Below are positions 9,127-18,545 of a stretch of DNA of 64,000 nucleotides, piece by piece; the stretch's first letter is position 1, and each line of letters begins with the position of its first letter. The notes beneath the pieces are model-generated. The model saw nothing but the letters and a program-made list of their open reading frames with translations, had not been told where the DNA came from and searched no databases. A program made the translations under genes and the position numbers. Source of the stretch: Flagellimonas lutimaris (GTDB lineage: Bacteria; Bacteroidota; Bacteroidia; Flavobacteriales; Flavobacteriaceae); NCBI RefSeq assembly GCF_003581615.1, contig NZ_QXFH01000077.1, forward strand, positions 194,070-258,069, written 5' to 3'.

Positions 9127-9145
9127 TTTTCGTTTAGAACGAAAA
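9127..9145. promoter_or_regulatory. Palindrome upstream of the ECF sigma gene
   Basis: TTTTCGTT and AACGAAAA form a perfect 8-bp inverted repeat separated by TAG, about 113 bases before the sigma factor start. It could be an operator or a small RNA hairpin. No matching copy was noticed elsewhere in the window. Confidence 0.35.
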
Positions 9146-9257
9146 CGGTTTCGCATTCCAATGTTGCGCAGCCATAAGTTTACAAATGAAGAGTTATATG
9201 GCTAAATTGACATAAACAAACGTGTTGTTTGCCACATACTTAAAAGAAAGGCGAAAA

Positions 9258-9812
9258 ATGGACCAGAAAAGCTTTAATAATGAATCCTTCCTCATTGAGC
9301 AGCTAAAAAAAGGCTGCAAAGATGCTTATGGTCATTTGTTTAAACTGTACCATAGGGAGCTTTGTAATTATATGACCGCAATTTCTGGAGACCCAAAGAT
9401 TGCAGAAGATATTGCTCAACAAACCTTTATCAAAATATGGGACAATAGGCAAAAACTTTTCGTATCCAAGAATAAGTTAAAAAGATATCTGTTCAAAGTT
9501 GCCTATAACCTATTTATTGATTCCCAGAGAAAAAAGAAAAAGGAATTTCAACTATTGGAAAACCTTAAACAGCAGGCCTATTTGGATATGGCCGATGCAG
9601 ATACCTCTCTTTTTGAAGAGAGACTCAAAAAAGTAGAAAAGGAAATCGATAATCTGCCTGAGCAATGTAAAAAAGTCTTTATTATGAGCAAAAGAGAAGG
9701 ACTTAAATACAGGGAAATTTCTGAACAACTTCACATTTCAATAAAAACCGTAGAGGTTCACATGGCCAAGGCCATGAAGCGTTTAAGAGCTCAATTGACC
9801 ATTTTCTTTTAA
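9258..9812 (+). CDS. RNA polymerase ECF sigma factor, Bacteroidota FecI-like
   Basis: An ECF sigma factor of about 184 residues. Region 2 (about 25-95) shows FKLYHRELCNYMTAISGDPKIAEDIAQQTFIKIWDN in pieces, and region 4 (about 130-180) shows LPEQCKKVFIMSKREGLKYREISEQL with a helix-turn-helix, ending AMKRLRAQL. I prefer the ATG at 9258 (after AAAGGCGAAAA) to a GTG at 9222, because family members start a few residues before the region 2 helix. It is followed by FecR, STN-SusC and SusD genes. This is the classic trans-envelope signalling cassette, in which the outer-membrane receptor tells the anti-sigma factor that the glycan is present and frees the sigma factor to transcribe the locus. Confidence 0.9.
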   Translation: MDQKSFNNESFLIEQLKKGCKDAYGHLFKLYHRELCNYMTAISGDPKIAEDIAQQTFIKIWDNRQKLFVSKNKLKRYLFKVAYNLFIDSQRKKKKEFQLLENLKQQAYLDMADADTSLFEERLKKVEKEIDNLPEQCKKVFIMSKREGLKYREISEQLHISIKTVEVHMAKAMKRLRAQLTIFF

Positions 9813-9961
9813 TGGCCATTCCATCCCTATCATCAAATTGGGCATATCAATAATTTGAGGTAAAAACAGCGTATTTCACACTTTAAATGTTAAAAAAATA
9901 AAACTATGTAAGGGTTTTTGGAAAATCCTACGTCTCTTTTAAAAGTGACAATATTTTTCAA

Positions 9962-11140
9962 ATGACCAAAATTGATATCAGAAGAATAATTACCAGGTAT
10001 ATCAACCAAGAAGCTTCACAAGAAGAACTGGCCATTTTATACGAATGGGTTAAAAAAGAGAACAACAAGGAAGTGTTCAAAAAGTTGGTGCAAGCTGATT
10101 TTTTGGTCAACTATGAAGATAAATCATGGGAAAGCGAAGAAGCCTTTGAAAGTTTCTTGCATACTATCAAACAAAGGGAAACTTCAAAAGTAAAGCTGTT
10201 ATACGCAGGCAATCAAATTTGGAAATACGCCGCCGTAATTACGATTATTGTCGGTTCATCTTTATTCTTTTTACTAAATCAGAGTCCTCAAATAGTTGTT
10301 CCAGTTGAGGTGGATTCAAATCAGATTACACTTCAATTGGACAATGGCGAGGTTTTAACCCTTGATCCAGAATCCGATGCCACGATCCAAAGTAAAAATG
10401 GAAGTACGGTAGTAACTCTGGCAAAAGGTGTTTTAACCCAGAAGGAAGCACGAATTAAAAAAGGTAAAGTACAAAACAATACTATTAGAGTGCCTTATGG
10501 CAAAAATCTATCGGTTACCTTACAAGATGGATCTGTTGTAATGCTGAACTCTGGGTCTAGCATGACTTACCCTTCAAGTTTTGCGGGTATGGATACTCGG
10601 GAGGTGCAACTAAAGGGAGAGGCGTTTTTTGAAGTTGCCAAAAACCCAAAAAAACCTTTTATAGTTAGAACAGAAACCATGTACACCCAAGTTTTTGGTA
10701 CTGTTTTTAATGTTTCCGCATACGAAGAAGATGATACTACCGAAGTGGTTTTGGTTGAAGGTTCCGTAGGGGTTGGCAAATCAAATAAAGTAAATCCAGA
10801 AGCCTTACAAATGCTTGCTCCTTCACAGAAAGCTTCCAATATTATGGGAGGCGAAAAGGATTTTGTGGTGGAAGACGTAGATGTATCCTCATACATATCA
10901 TGGACCAAAGGGATTTTGGCCTTCGAAAATGAATCCATGGGACAAATTATAAAAAGACTTCAGCGTCAATACAATATAAAGATTGTTAATCAGTACGAAG
11001 AATTGGATGAGCGAAGGTTTACGGGAATGTTCGATGAGGAAACCATAGATCATGTTCTTAAAACCATTCAGGCTCACACCCATTTTAGTTATGACAAAAA
11101 AGAAAATTTGATAACGATTAAAAAACCAAATAACGAATAG
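9962..11140 (+). CDS. FecR-family anti-sigma factor
   Basis: A 392-residue inner-membrane regulator. The N-terminal cytoplasmic part (1-80, rich in charged residues, YINQEASQEELAILYEWV) should hold the sigma factor. One membrane helix follows (about 82-103, YAAVITIIVGSSLFFLL). The periplasmic FecR domain (about 170-270) has RVPYGKNLSVTLQDGSVVMLNSGS and GEAFFEVAKNPKKPFIV, and the last 70 residues match the DUF4974/STN-like C-terminal domain (FTGMFDEETIDHVLKTIQ). It sits between the sigma gene and the STN-containing SusC gene, which fits signal relay from receptor to sigma factor. Confidence 0.93.
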   Translation: MTKIDIRRIITRYINQEASQEELAILYEWVKKENNKEVFKKLVQADFLVNYEDKSWESEEAFESFLHTIKQRETSKVKLLYAGNQIWKYAAVITIIVGSSLFFLLNQSPQIVVPVEVDSNQITLQLDNGEVLTLDPESDATIQSKNGSTVVTLAKGVLTQKEARIKKGKVQNNTIRVPYGKNLSVTLQDGSVVMLNSGSSMTYPSSFAGMDTREVQLKGEAFFEVAKNPKKPFIVRTETMYTQVFGTVFNVSAYEEDDTTEVVLVEGSVGVGKSNKVNPEALQMLAPSQKASNIMGGEKDFVVEDVDVSSYISWTKGILAFENESMGQIIKRLQRQYNIKIVNQYEELDERRFTGMFDEETIDHVLKTIQAHTHFSYDKKENLITIKKPNNE

Positions 11141-11206
11141 TGCCTATGATTTAAAAAACCATTAATACCAAAAAAACAATTACTAACTAACTAGACTAAA
11201 TCAATT

Positions 11207-14200
11207 ATGAAAAAAACCAAAACTATACGTGCCACGGCACCAAGGCTGGGGAAAAGACTACTGTATGGATTTTTCCTGCTCTTTATGCTCGGCCAGGTCA
11301 ATGCTGCATCTTGTGCACAATATGATAAGGTGGCAATGAGCTTTGATGACACCAGATTGAGTGATGTATTCGAAACCATTACCGAATCAACGGGCTACAA
11401 ATTTTTTTATGAAGCATCGGAGGTTGATATTGACCGAAAGGTAACGGTTAATGGCAACAACCTTTGTATTCAAGATTTTTTAAAGGAGGTTTTTCAAGAT
11501 ACAGATCTATCCTTTGAGATTATTGAAAGACAAATAGTAATCAAAAAGAAGAACAAAACACTTCCCAATTTAGTTCCACAAAAAAAGATTAATGCAGAGA
11601 ATCCCCAATCTAATTTAACCGGGGTTGTACTGGATGAGGCAGGAATTCCTCTTGCCGGCGCTACTATTATTGCCAAAGGAACCAATGAGGGGACTACTAC
11701 CGATTTTGATGGAAATTTTGAAATCACGATGCCTTCAGGGGTCTCGGTTATTCGAGTAACCTATATCGGTTTTAAGGCCAAAGAAGTTGATGTGGCCGGA
11801 CAAACCTCGGTAACCATAACCTTGGAACAAGATGCAGCAGCTTTGGAAGAAGTAGTTGTTGTAGGATATGGTACTTTGGCAAAGAAAAAAGTAACCGGTT
11901 CTGTGGTTTCAATTACACCGGAGACAATAACCGAAGTTCCAGCATTAACTCCTGAAAGCGCCCTTATCGGCCAAGTGACAGGGGTTCAGGTACAAGAAGT
12001 TTCTGGGGAGCCGGGAGCCGCACCAAATATTCGTGTAAGGGGTTCGGGATCTATCTCCGCAGGAAATGACCCATTGTTTGTTGTGGACGGAATTCCAATT
12101 TCCCGTAACCTGACATCTTCAAGTCAATTAGGTGGTGTGGCAAATAGACGTGCAACATTTCAGCCACCAACAATTAACCCCCTGGCTACCTTAAATCCAA
12201 ATGATATTGAATCGATTCAGGTTTTAAAGGATGCAAGTGCAGCGGCCATTTATGGTTCCCGAGGTGGTAATGGAGTTCTTTTGATAACCACAAAAAAGGG
12301 TTCAAATGGTGATGAAGGTGTTTTTTCCTTTGATTCTTTTGTGAGCATGCAATCTGTTGCCAACAAAATAGATTTAATGAATGCTCAAGAATTGATAGAT
12401 TTCACCATAGATGCCAGAAACAATAACTACTTACAATCTGTAGATGGCGCATCCATAGATGATCCTATTGGCCCTGGAGATAGAGGTGATACCAATTTTG
12501 AGATTCCAGAATCTTTTCTGAACTGGGATGGAACGGACACTGATTGGCAAGATCTTATTTTTAAGACAGGAATAGTTCAGAGCTATAACTTTTCTTATGC
12601 CTCGCCAGTGAGGAACAAAACTAGCTTTTATGCATCCACAGGTTATTTTTCGCAAACAGGTGTAATTGACAAGGCAAAGTTTGAACGTTACTCGGTAATG
12701 TTGAACTTAAATTCTCAGTTAACTGAAAAATTGAACTTGGATTTAAGGTTGGCTCCAACCGTTACAGAAAATCAAAGAGTCCCTGCATCCTCTCCATATT
12801 TTGCACGTCCTCCTGGCATTGTGTATTCTGGATTGGTGCATTCACCAACAGTTAGTCCTTATAATGCGGATGGTACCATCAACCAGTTGAACAACCAATC
12901 CTATTTAGGTGGGGGTACAACTACGGCAAGTAACCCATTGGCAATTATCGAGGCTGTTGATGACCAGATTTTCCAATTTCAAACCAGAGGAAACCTTGCT
13001 TTAACGTATGATATTTTACCTGAGTTGAGCTTTAAAACTTTTGGAGGTGTCTATATTAACCTTTACAATCAAGATTTTTATAGATCAAATACGCTACTGT
13101 ATAGAAATAATGCCAATGGTGATCCCTATGGGCAAGCGTCTTCATCCACAGAGACCAACTGGCTTTGGGAAAACACGCTTAATTGGAAAAAAGAGTTCGG
13201 TGACCATTATATAGATGCAGTCTTGGGTTACATGGCGCAAAAGGACAACTTAACGCTAAAACAAGTATTGGCCAATAATTATCCTGATGATCTTGTGCCG
13301 ACCGTAAGTGGAGGACAAGTATTTGGAGGAACATCTGTTAAAGAACAATGGTCTTTATTGTCTTCTCTATTTAGAGTAAATTATAGTTTTAAGGACAAAT
13401 ATTTATTTACGGGAACATTCCGTACCGATAAATCCTCAAGATTTGGAAAAAACAACCAAACAGGATATTTTCCTTCCTTTTCTTTAGGATGGAGGTTGAA
13501 CGAAGAAGAATTTTTGGTTGACTCAGAAACCATCTCCGAGCTTAAATTACGTGTTAGCTGGGGTCAAACCGGTAACTTCGAAATTCCAAATTATGGAGCC
13601 GTAGGTTTATTATCGCCACAGAACTATAACCTTGGAGGAAATCAAATCAATGGTCTTGTACAAAGTACAATTCCGAATCCTGACCTTACTTGGGAGAAAT
13701 CCGAGCAGATTGATGCAGGTATAGAGTTAGGGCTGTTCAATAATAGAGTTTTCCTTTTGGCAGATTACTACGATACCAAAACAAAGGATTTATTGCTTAA
13801 CGTGGCTATTTCTTCAGTTTCCGGGTTCGAGACCCAGCTAAGAAACCTTGGGGAAGTGCAAAACAGAGGTTTTGAACTTGCTTTGAGCACCAAAAACTTT
13901 GTAGGGGAGGACTTTACGTGGAATACAAATATTAATTTCTCCACCAACAAGAACGAAGTACTTTCTTTGAATGAAAGTAATGAGCCTATTTTTTCATCTG
14001 GTAGTGCCGGGGTAAGACACGTAACGCGTGTGGGTGACCCAATAGGTAGTTACTATGGTTATGTAACGGATGGTATCTATCAATCCCAAGAGGAAATTGA
14101 TAACGCACCATTTGATACTCAGGCCCCTGACCCAGCCCCTGGAGATATCAGGTTTAAAGATGTAGATGGTGATGGAGAAATAACTCCGGACGATAGAACA

Positions 14201-14731
14201 GTTACGGGTAGTTATTTCCCTGATTTTACTTGGGGTGTCAATAACAGGTTAACTTATAAGAATATTGATTTTAGCTTTTTGATTCAAGGAGTAGAGGGAA
14301 ATGAGATTCTTAACTTAACTTCAAGACACATGAAGAATGGTGAGGCCAACTTTAATTCTTATGCCATTTTCAACGAACGTTGGAGGTCTCCTTCAGAACC
14401 AGGAAATGGATACATTCCAAGAGCTGATAGGCAAACAGGAAACCATGGGAACAACAACAGGCCTTCTTCTTTTCAAGTGGAAGACGGATCCTATGTAAGA
14501 TTAAGAAATTTGACCCTGGGTTACACCGTGCCGACCAATAACTTTTTTGGAAGTAAAATTCAGAAGCTTAGGTTCTATGTTACGGGAACAAACCTCTTCA
14601 CTATTACCGATTATCTAGGGTACAACCCAGAGGTTAGTAGCATTACCACGAATAGTTTGACACCGGGAGAGGATTATGGAGCATTTCCATTGACCAAATC
14701 CTTCACCTTGGGGATAAACCTAAAATTCTAA
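11207..14731 (+). CDS. SusC/RagA-type TonB-dependent outer-membrane transporter with STN domain
   Basis: An 1174-residue outer-membrane importer. After a signal peptide (to about 38) comes an STN domain (about 45-120, FDDTRLSDVFETITESTGYKFFY in pieces) used for signalling to FecR. Then come a carboxypeptidase-regulatory-like beta-sandwich (about 140-215, GVVLDEAGIPLAGATI), a TonB-box-like segment EEVVVVGYGT, a plug domain (VRGSGSISAGNDPLFVVDGI and DASAAAIYGSRGGNGVLLI), and a long beta-barrel ending in phenylalanine-containing KSFTLGINLKF. It imports oligosaccharides with its SusD partner. The STN domain matches the upstream sigma/FecR pair, so this is a transducer as well as a transporter. 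Confidence 0.96.
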   Translation: MKKTKTIRATAPRLGKRLLYGFFLLFMLGQVNAASCAQYDKVAMSFDDTRLSDVFETITESTGYKFFYEASEVDIDRKVTVNGNNLCIQDFLKEVFQDTDLSFEIIERQIVIKKKNKTLPNLVPQKKINAENPQSNLTGVVLDEAGIPLAGATIIAKGTNEGTTTDFDGNFEITMPSGVSVIRVTYIGFKAKEVDVAGQTSVTITLEQDAAALEEVVVVGYGTLAKKKVTGSVVSITPETITEVPALTPESALIGQVTGVQVQEVSGEPGAAPNIRVRGSGSISAGNDPLFVVDGIPISRNLTSSSQLGGVANRRATFQPPTINPLATLNPNDIESIQVLKDASAAAIYGSRGGNGVLLITTKKGSNGDEGVFSFDSFVSMQSVANKIDLMNAQELIDFTIDARNNNYLQSVDGASIDDPIGPGDRGDTNFEIPESFLNWDGTDTDWQDLIFKTGIVQSYNFSYASPVRNKTSFYASTGYFSQTGVIDKAKFERYSVMLNLNSQLTEKLNLDLRLAPTVTENQRVPASSPYFARPPGIVYSGLVHSPTVSPYNADGTINQLNNQSYLGGGTTTASNPLAIIEAVDDQIFQFQTRGNLALTYDILPELSFKTFGGVYINLYNQDFYRSNTLLYRNNANGDPYGQASSSTETNWLWENTLNWKKEFGDHYIDAVLGYMAQKDNLTLKQVLANNYPDDLVPTVSGGQVFGGTSVKEQWSLLSSLFRVNYSFKDKYLFTGTFRTDKSSRFGKNNQTGYFPSFSLGWRLNEEEFLVDSETISELKLRVSWGQTGNFEIPNYGAVGLLSPQNYNLGGNQINGLVQSTIPNPDLTWEKSEQIDAGIELGLFNNRVFLLADYYDTKTKDLLLNVAISSVSGFETQLRNLGEVQNRGFELALSTKNFVGEDFTWNTNINFSTNKNEVLSLNESNEPIFSSGSAGVRHVTRVGDPIGSYYGYVTDGIYQSQEEIDNAPFDTQAPDPAPGDIRFKDVDGDGEITPDDRTVTGSYFPDFTWGVNNRLTYKNIDFSFLIQGVEGNEILNLTSRHMKNGEANFNSYAIFNERWRSPSEPGNGYIPRADRQTGNHGNNNRPSSFQVEDGSYVRLRNLTLGYTVPTNNFFGSKIQKLRFYVTGTNLFTITDYLGYNPEVSSITTNSLTPGEDYGAFPLTKSFTLGINLKF

Positions 14732-14749
14732 CCTAAAAAACGGAATAAA

Positions 14750-16129
14750 ATGAAACGAATTCTATATATAATGCTATGCACAGCTCTATTTACTGGGTGT
14801 AGTGAAGACTTTACAGATCTCGCGCCTATTTCCAACAGAAATGAGGCAGATTTTTACAATACTCCCGAAGATTTCGAAGTGGCCATTAATGCCAGTTATG
14901 CCGGACTCCAAACTACAGGAGTATACGGAAGGGGATATTGGACCATGTTCGAGATGAGAAGCGATAATACCGATCAAGGTCCCGATGCAACGGGATTGGC
15001 GCGACAATACACCGAAATAAATGCTTTTACCGAGGATGCTCTCAACGAGCAGGTTACTTCTGCTTGGAGCGAGTCCTACAGGGTTATTGCCAATTGCAAT
15101 GTGATTTTGGATCGTATTCCGGATGTTGAAATGGAGGCGTCGCTAAAGAATCAAGTATCAGGCGAAGCTTTGTTTATCCGTTCTTTGATGTACTACCATT
15201 TGGCAATCGGATTTGGGAATATCCCTTTACAACTTACATCCTTTAATTCGGGAGACGAACTTGTGCAGGTTGACGAAAATACGGTATTGCAACAATTGGT
15301 TACCGATTTAACAACAGCAGAGGAAAATCTTCCGGTGTCGTATACAGGAAGTGAGGTTGGAAAAGCTACAAAAGGAGCAGCAGCAACCTTGTTGGCCAAA
15401 GTATTATTGACACTTGGTGAAAATTCTGCTGCAGAAACTGTTCTCAGGAGAATCATAGCCAACTACGGGTATGAGTTGTTGCCTAGTTATGCCGATTTAT
15501 GGGGTGTTGCTAATGAGAACAATGCTGAGTCCATTTTTGAAGTTCAGTATATCAGTGGAGGTATAGGTCAGGGAAGTCTTTTTACCAATGATTTTTCGCC
15601 AAGTACCGATTTGCAGACCGGTTCAGGTTTCGGAAGAAACCGGCCAACTGTTTCCATGTTGGAAGCCTATGAAGACGGGGATTTAAGATTTGAACCATCT
15701 ATGGGAGCAACCTACATTGACCTTGAAGGAGAAGTGGTCGAAGCCAGACATGTAAGAAAATACCAGTCCGATTTAGCCATTGAGAACGATTCCGACATCA
15801 ACTTTGTTGTATTTCGATACGCCGATGTTCTACTTATGTTGGCAGAGGCTTTAGGTGAAACACCCGAAAGTTATGATTTGATCAATGAGGTTAGAAACAG
15901 GGCTGGATTACCAGATATTGATGCTTCCACACTTGGTACTTTTGAAGATAAACTACTTCAGGAAAGAAGAGTTGAACTTGCTTTTGAAAATCACCGATGG
16001 CCAGACCTAAAACGATTTGGTGCGGTTAGTAAAGTTATCGAGGCAGAAGACTTTATAACCGGTACCAAGGAGTATTTCTTTATCCCACAAAGGGAGATGG
16101 ACATCAACCCGAACTTTGTTCAGAACTAG
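14750..16129 (+). CDS. SusD/RagB-type glycan-binding lipoprotein
   Basis: A 459-residue surface lipoprotein that caps the SusC barrel and binds the glycan. The signal ends in the lipobox LFTGCSED. The N-terminal helical repeats (AWSESYRVIANCNVILDRI, GEALFIRSLMYYHL) and C-terminal motif (RYADVLLMLAEAL, INEVRNRAGLPDI, LLQERRVELAFENHRWPDLKRFG) are diagnostic of the SusD family. It begins 18 bases after susC. The binding specificity cannot be read from the sequence. Confidence 0.95.
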   Translation: MKRILYIMLCTALFTGCSEDFTDLAPISNRNEADFYNTPEDFEVAINASYAGLQTTGVYGRGYWTMFEMRSDNTDQGPDATGLARQYTEINAFTEDALNEQVTSAWSESYRVIANCNVILDRIPDVEMEASLKNQVSGEALFIRSLMYYHLAIGFGNIPLQLTSFNSGDELVQVDENTVLQQLVTDLTTAEENLPVSYTGSEVGKATKGAAATLLAKVLLTLGENSAAETVLRRIIANYGYELLPSYADLWGVANENNAESIFEVQYISGGIGQGSLFTNDFSPSTDLQTGSGFGRNRPTVSMLEAYEDGDLRFEPSMGATYIDLEGEVVEARHVRKYQSDLAIENDSDINFVVFRYADVLLMLAEALGETPESYDLINEVRNRAGLPDIDASTLGTFEDKLLQERRVELAFENHRWPDLKRFGAVSKVIEAEDFITGTKEYFFIPQREMDINPNFVQN

Positions 16130-16159
16130 GAGGTTCAATAATGATTTAACCAAATTTTG

Positions 16160-16263
16160 TTTTCATCCATTAAGTTAGTTTGATTGATAAGTGCAGTGCT
16201 CCCAAACCATGGATTACCTACTTATAACTATGGATGAATTGCTTAACGCAAATTGGATGAAAA
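16160..16263. repeat. Long-range inverted repeat between susD and the deacetylase gene
   Basis: TTTTCATCCA (16160-16169) is the exact reverse complement of TGGATGAAAA (16254-16263), with another TGGATGAA copy near 16231. The repeat spans most of the 214-bp gap. It may fold the transcript and lower expression of the downstream genes relative to susCD. No T-run follows, so it is not a standard terminator. Confidence 0.35.
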
Positions 16264-16343
16264 TATAATAATACTGTTGCTTCAATAGAGGTGACCAGAG
16301 ATAGAATTGTAAAATTTTAATGAATTAAATATCAAATAGAAGA

Positions 16344-17231
16344 ATGAGAAAGTTAATTATGGCCGTTTGTTTATGCTTTGCATTTACAACAATTCAGGCC
16401 CAACAGAAAAAAGTCTTGAATATTTTGGCCATAGGGGCACATCCAGATGACTGTGATTCCAAGTTTGGGGGAACGGCTGCCTTGTTTGCCAAAATGGGAC
16501 ACAATGTAAAATTCCTTGCGTTGACCAATGGAGATGCCGGGCATCATGAAATGGGTGGTGGCGTATTGGCCAAAAAGCGTAGACAAGAGGCCAAAGATGC
16601 TGCAAAAGCATTGGGTATAGCCGAATATGAAGTTTTGGATAATCACGATGGAGAATTGTTTCCAACCTTAAATGTCCGATTGGAAGTAATCCGAAGGATT
16701 CGGGATTGGAATGCGGATATTGTTTTGGGCCTTAGACCTAACGATTATCACCCAGATCATAGAAATGCCGGTTCAGTAGTACAGGATGCCGCTTATATGA
16801 ACATTGTTCCTAATGTTGCTCCAGATACTCCACCACTAAAAAAGAATCCTGTGTTTCTGTATATGAGTGACCGTTTTAAAAAGCCTTACCCATTTCAGAA
16901 GGATATCGCGGTCATAGTTGATGATGTAATAGATACCAAAGTTAAAGGTTTGGCAGCCCACGATTCTCAAATGTTTGAGTGGTTGCCTTGGACCAATGGT
17001 GTGGATCTTTCTACAATCCCTACAGGTGAAACAGAAAGATTGGCATGGTTAAAAGATAAGTGGATGAACAGAAAACCAAATGCCAGCACTTTGGATGCTG
17101 TTAAAAAATGGTACCCAGGTGTGGACGTTTCAAAAGTAAAACAAGTGGAGTTCTTTGAAATATGTGAATACGGCAAGCAACCCACTGATGAGGAAATAAA
17201 AGAAATGTTCCCCATGTTGGGCTCTAAATAA
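16344..17231 (+). CDS. Exported PIG-L family N-deacetylase
   Basis: A 295-residue LmbE/PIG-L-type zinc deacetylase with a signal peptide (AFTTIQAQ, cleavage near residue 20). Zinc and catalytic motifs are GAHPDD near residues 32-37 and the downstream NDYHPDHR near 133-140; TNGDAGHHEMGG is the typical substrate loop. PIG-L enzymes remove N-acetyl groups from GlcNAc-containing molecules. Here, being exported and encoded after SusCD, it probably acts on an imported N-acetylated oligosaccharide or glycoside in the periplasm. It is not a cytoplasmic BshB-type enzyme, given the signal. It is followed by sugar transport and kinase genes in the same direction. Confidence 0.88.
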   Translation: MRKLIMAVCLCFAFTTIQAQQKKVLNILAIGAHPDDCDSKFGGTAALFAKMGHNVKFLALTNGDAGHHEMGGGVLAKKRRQEAKDAAKALGIAEYEVLDNHDGELFPTLNVRLEVIRRIRDWNADIVLGLRPNDYHPDHRNAGSVVQDAAYMNIVPNVAPDTPPLKKNPVFLYMSDRFKKPYPFQKDIAVIVDDVIDTKVKGLAAHDSQMFEWLPWTNGVDLSTIPTGETERLAWLKDKWMNRKPNASTLDAVKKWYPGVDVSKVKQVEFFEICEYGKQPTDEEIKEMFPMLGSK

Positions 17232-17288
17232 ACAAGAAAATAAACCACCCAGGTAGTATCCAAACATAAATAACCAATCAATTTAAAA

Positions 17289-18545
17289 ATGGAGAATAGT
17301 AGGCCCACGACCAAGAGGTATATTCATATAATTGGGTTGGTAATGATCGTATTTTTTGTGATTTCGTTCATTACTAACATTCTGAATTCCATCATTGTAG
17401 ATGTTAAGGATAGCTTTGACCTTAGCCTTACATTGACCGGATTATTGCCCTTTACTTTTTTTATTGCGTATGGCATAATGTCCATTCCTGCAGGATTTTT
17501 GTCCGAAAAATATAGTGAAAGGACATTACTTTCAGTTTCCTTTTTGGTCATGGCGCTTGCTTCCCTGGGTTTTGCATTGCTACCCCAGTATGGTGTTTTT
17601 AGCATAACCTTGTTCGTATTGGGCTGTTGTATGGCGGTACTTCAGGTAATTATAAATCCTATGTTGCGTGTGGCGGGAGGTGAAGAGCATTTCGCTTTTA
17701 ACTCAGTACTCGCTCAATTGGTTTTTGGAGCAGCATCATTTTTAAGCCCTTATCTATATAAGTATTTGGTAAGTAAGAATAACACCAATGATTCTTTAGC
17801 TGAGATGTTGCGTGGATGGGTACCACAAGATTTACCTTGGGCATCATTATATATTGTGTTCGCGGTAATTTCTTTGGTATTGTTTTTCTACGTGTTTTTA
17901 ACCAAATACCCCAAGTTTGAAAAGACCGAGGAAGAGAAAGCGGGAGACACCAGTTCTTATTGGGACCTTTTAAAGAATAAATGGACAATACTCTATTTCT
18001 TGGGGATCTTTTGTTATGTAGGAACAGAGCAAGGTGTGGGAAATTGGATTTCCCAGTTTTTGAGCCAATATCATGGTCTTGACCCTCAAACGGTAGGTGC
18101 GGACACGGTATCTTATTTCTGGGCCATGTTGACGGTGGGATGTTTGTTGGGCTTATTGCTATTAAAGTTTATGGACAGTCGAAAATTACTGATTTTGGCA
18201 ACTTCCATAACCATAATCTGTCTTATACTGGCACTGACGGGATCTGCACAAATGGCTTTGATAGGTTTCCCTGCAGTAGGTTTCTTTATATCCGTTATGT
18301 ATTCCATCATATTTTCTCTAGCACTTAATTCTGTTAAAGAACATCATGGTTCTTTATCAGGTATACTATGTACTGGTATAGCAGGAGGTGCTGTAATTCC
18401 ATTTATAGTGGGAGGTTTGGGAGAATTAATGTCATTGAAATCAGGAATGTTCTTTTTAATGATTCCTTTGGCCTTTATCCTAACCATTGGGTTTTGGGCC
18501 AAACCATTGGTCAATAATAAGACCATAAGCTTAAAGAAGGACTAG
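17289..18545 (+). CDS. MFS sugar transporter, FucP-like
   Basis: A 418-residue permease with about 12 membrane helices. The first helix region (IIGLVMIVFFVISFITNILN) and 'GLLPFTFFIAYGIMSIPAGFLSEKYSER' read like the FucP/glucose-galactose branch of the major facilitator superfamily, with the conserved loop after helix 2 and INPMLRVAGG after helix 4. It should carry the monosaccharide released in the periplasm across the inner membrane with protons. Its stop overlaps the GTG start of the ROK kinase by one base (TAGTG), so transport and phosphorylation are translationally coupled. Confidence 0.9.
   Translation: MENSRPTTKRYIHIIGLVMIVFFVISFITNILNSIIVDVKDSFDLSLTLTGLLPFTFFIAYGIMSIPAGFLSEKYSERTLLSVSFLVMALASLGFALLPQYGVFSITLFVLGCCMAVLQVIINPMLRVAGGEEHFAFNSVLAQLVFGAASFLSPYLYKYLVSKNNTNDSLAEMLRGWVPQDLPWASLYIVFAVISLVLFFYVFLTKYPKFEKTEEEKAGDTSSYWDLLKNKWTILYFLGIFCYVGTEQGVGNWISQFLSQYHGLDPQTVGADTVSYFWAMLTVGCLLGLLLLKFMDSRKLLILATSITIICLILALTGSAQMALIGFPAVGFFISVMYSIIFSLALNSVKEHHGSLSGILCTGIAGGAVIPFIVGGLGELMSLKSGMFFLMIPLAFILTIGFWAKPLVNNKTISLKKD

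Noticed and set aside
16130-16343. A tRNA or small RNA gene in the susD-deacetylase gap
   Set aside because: No cloverleaf or T-loop sequence is present; only the long-range inverted repeat is visible.
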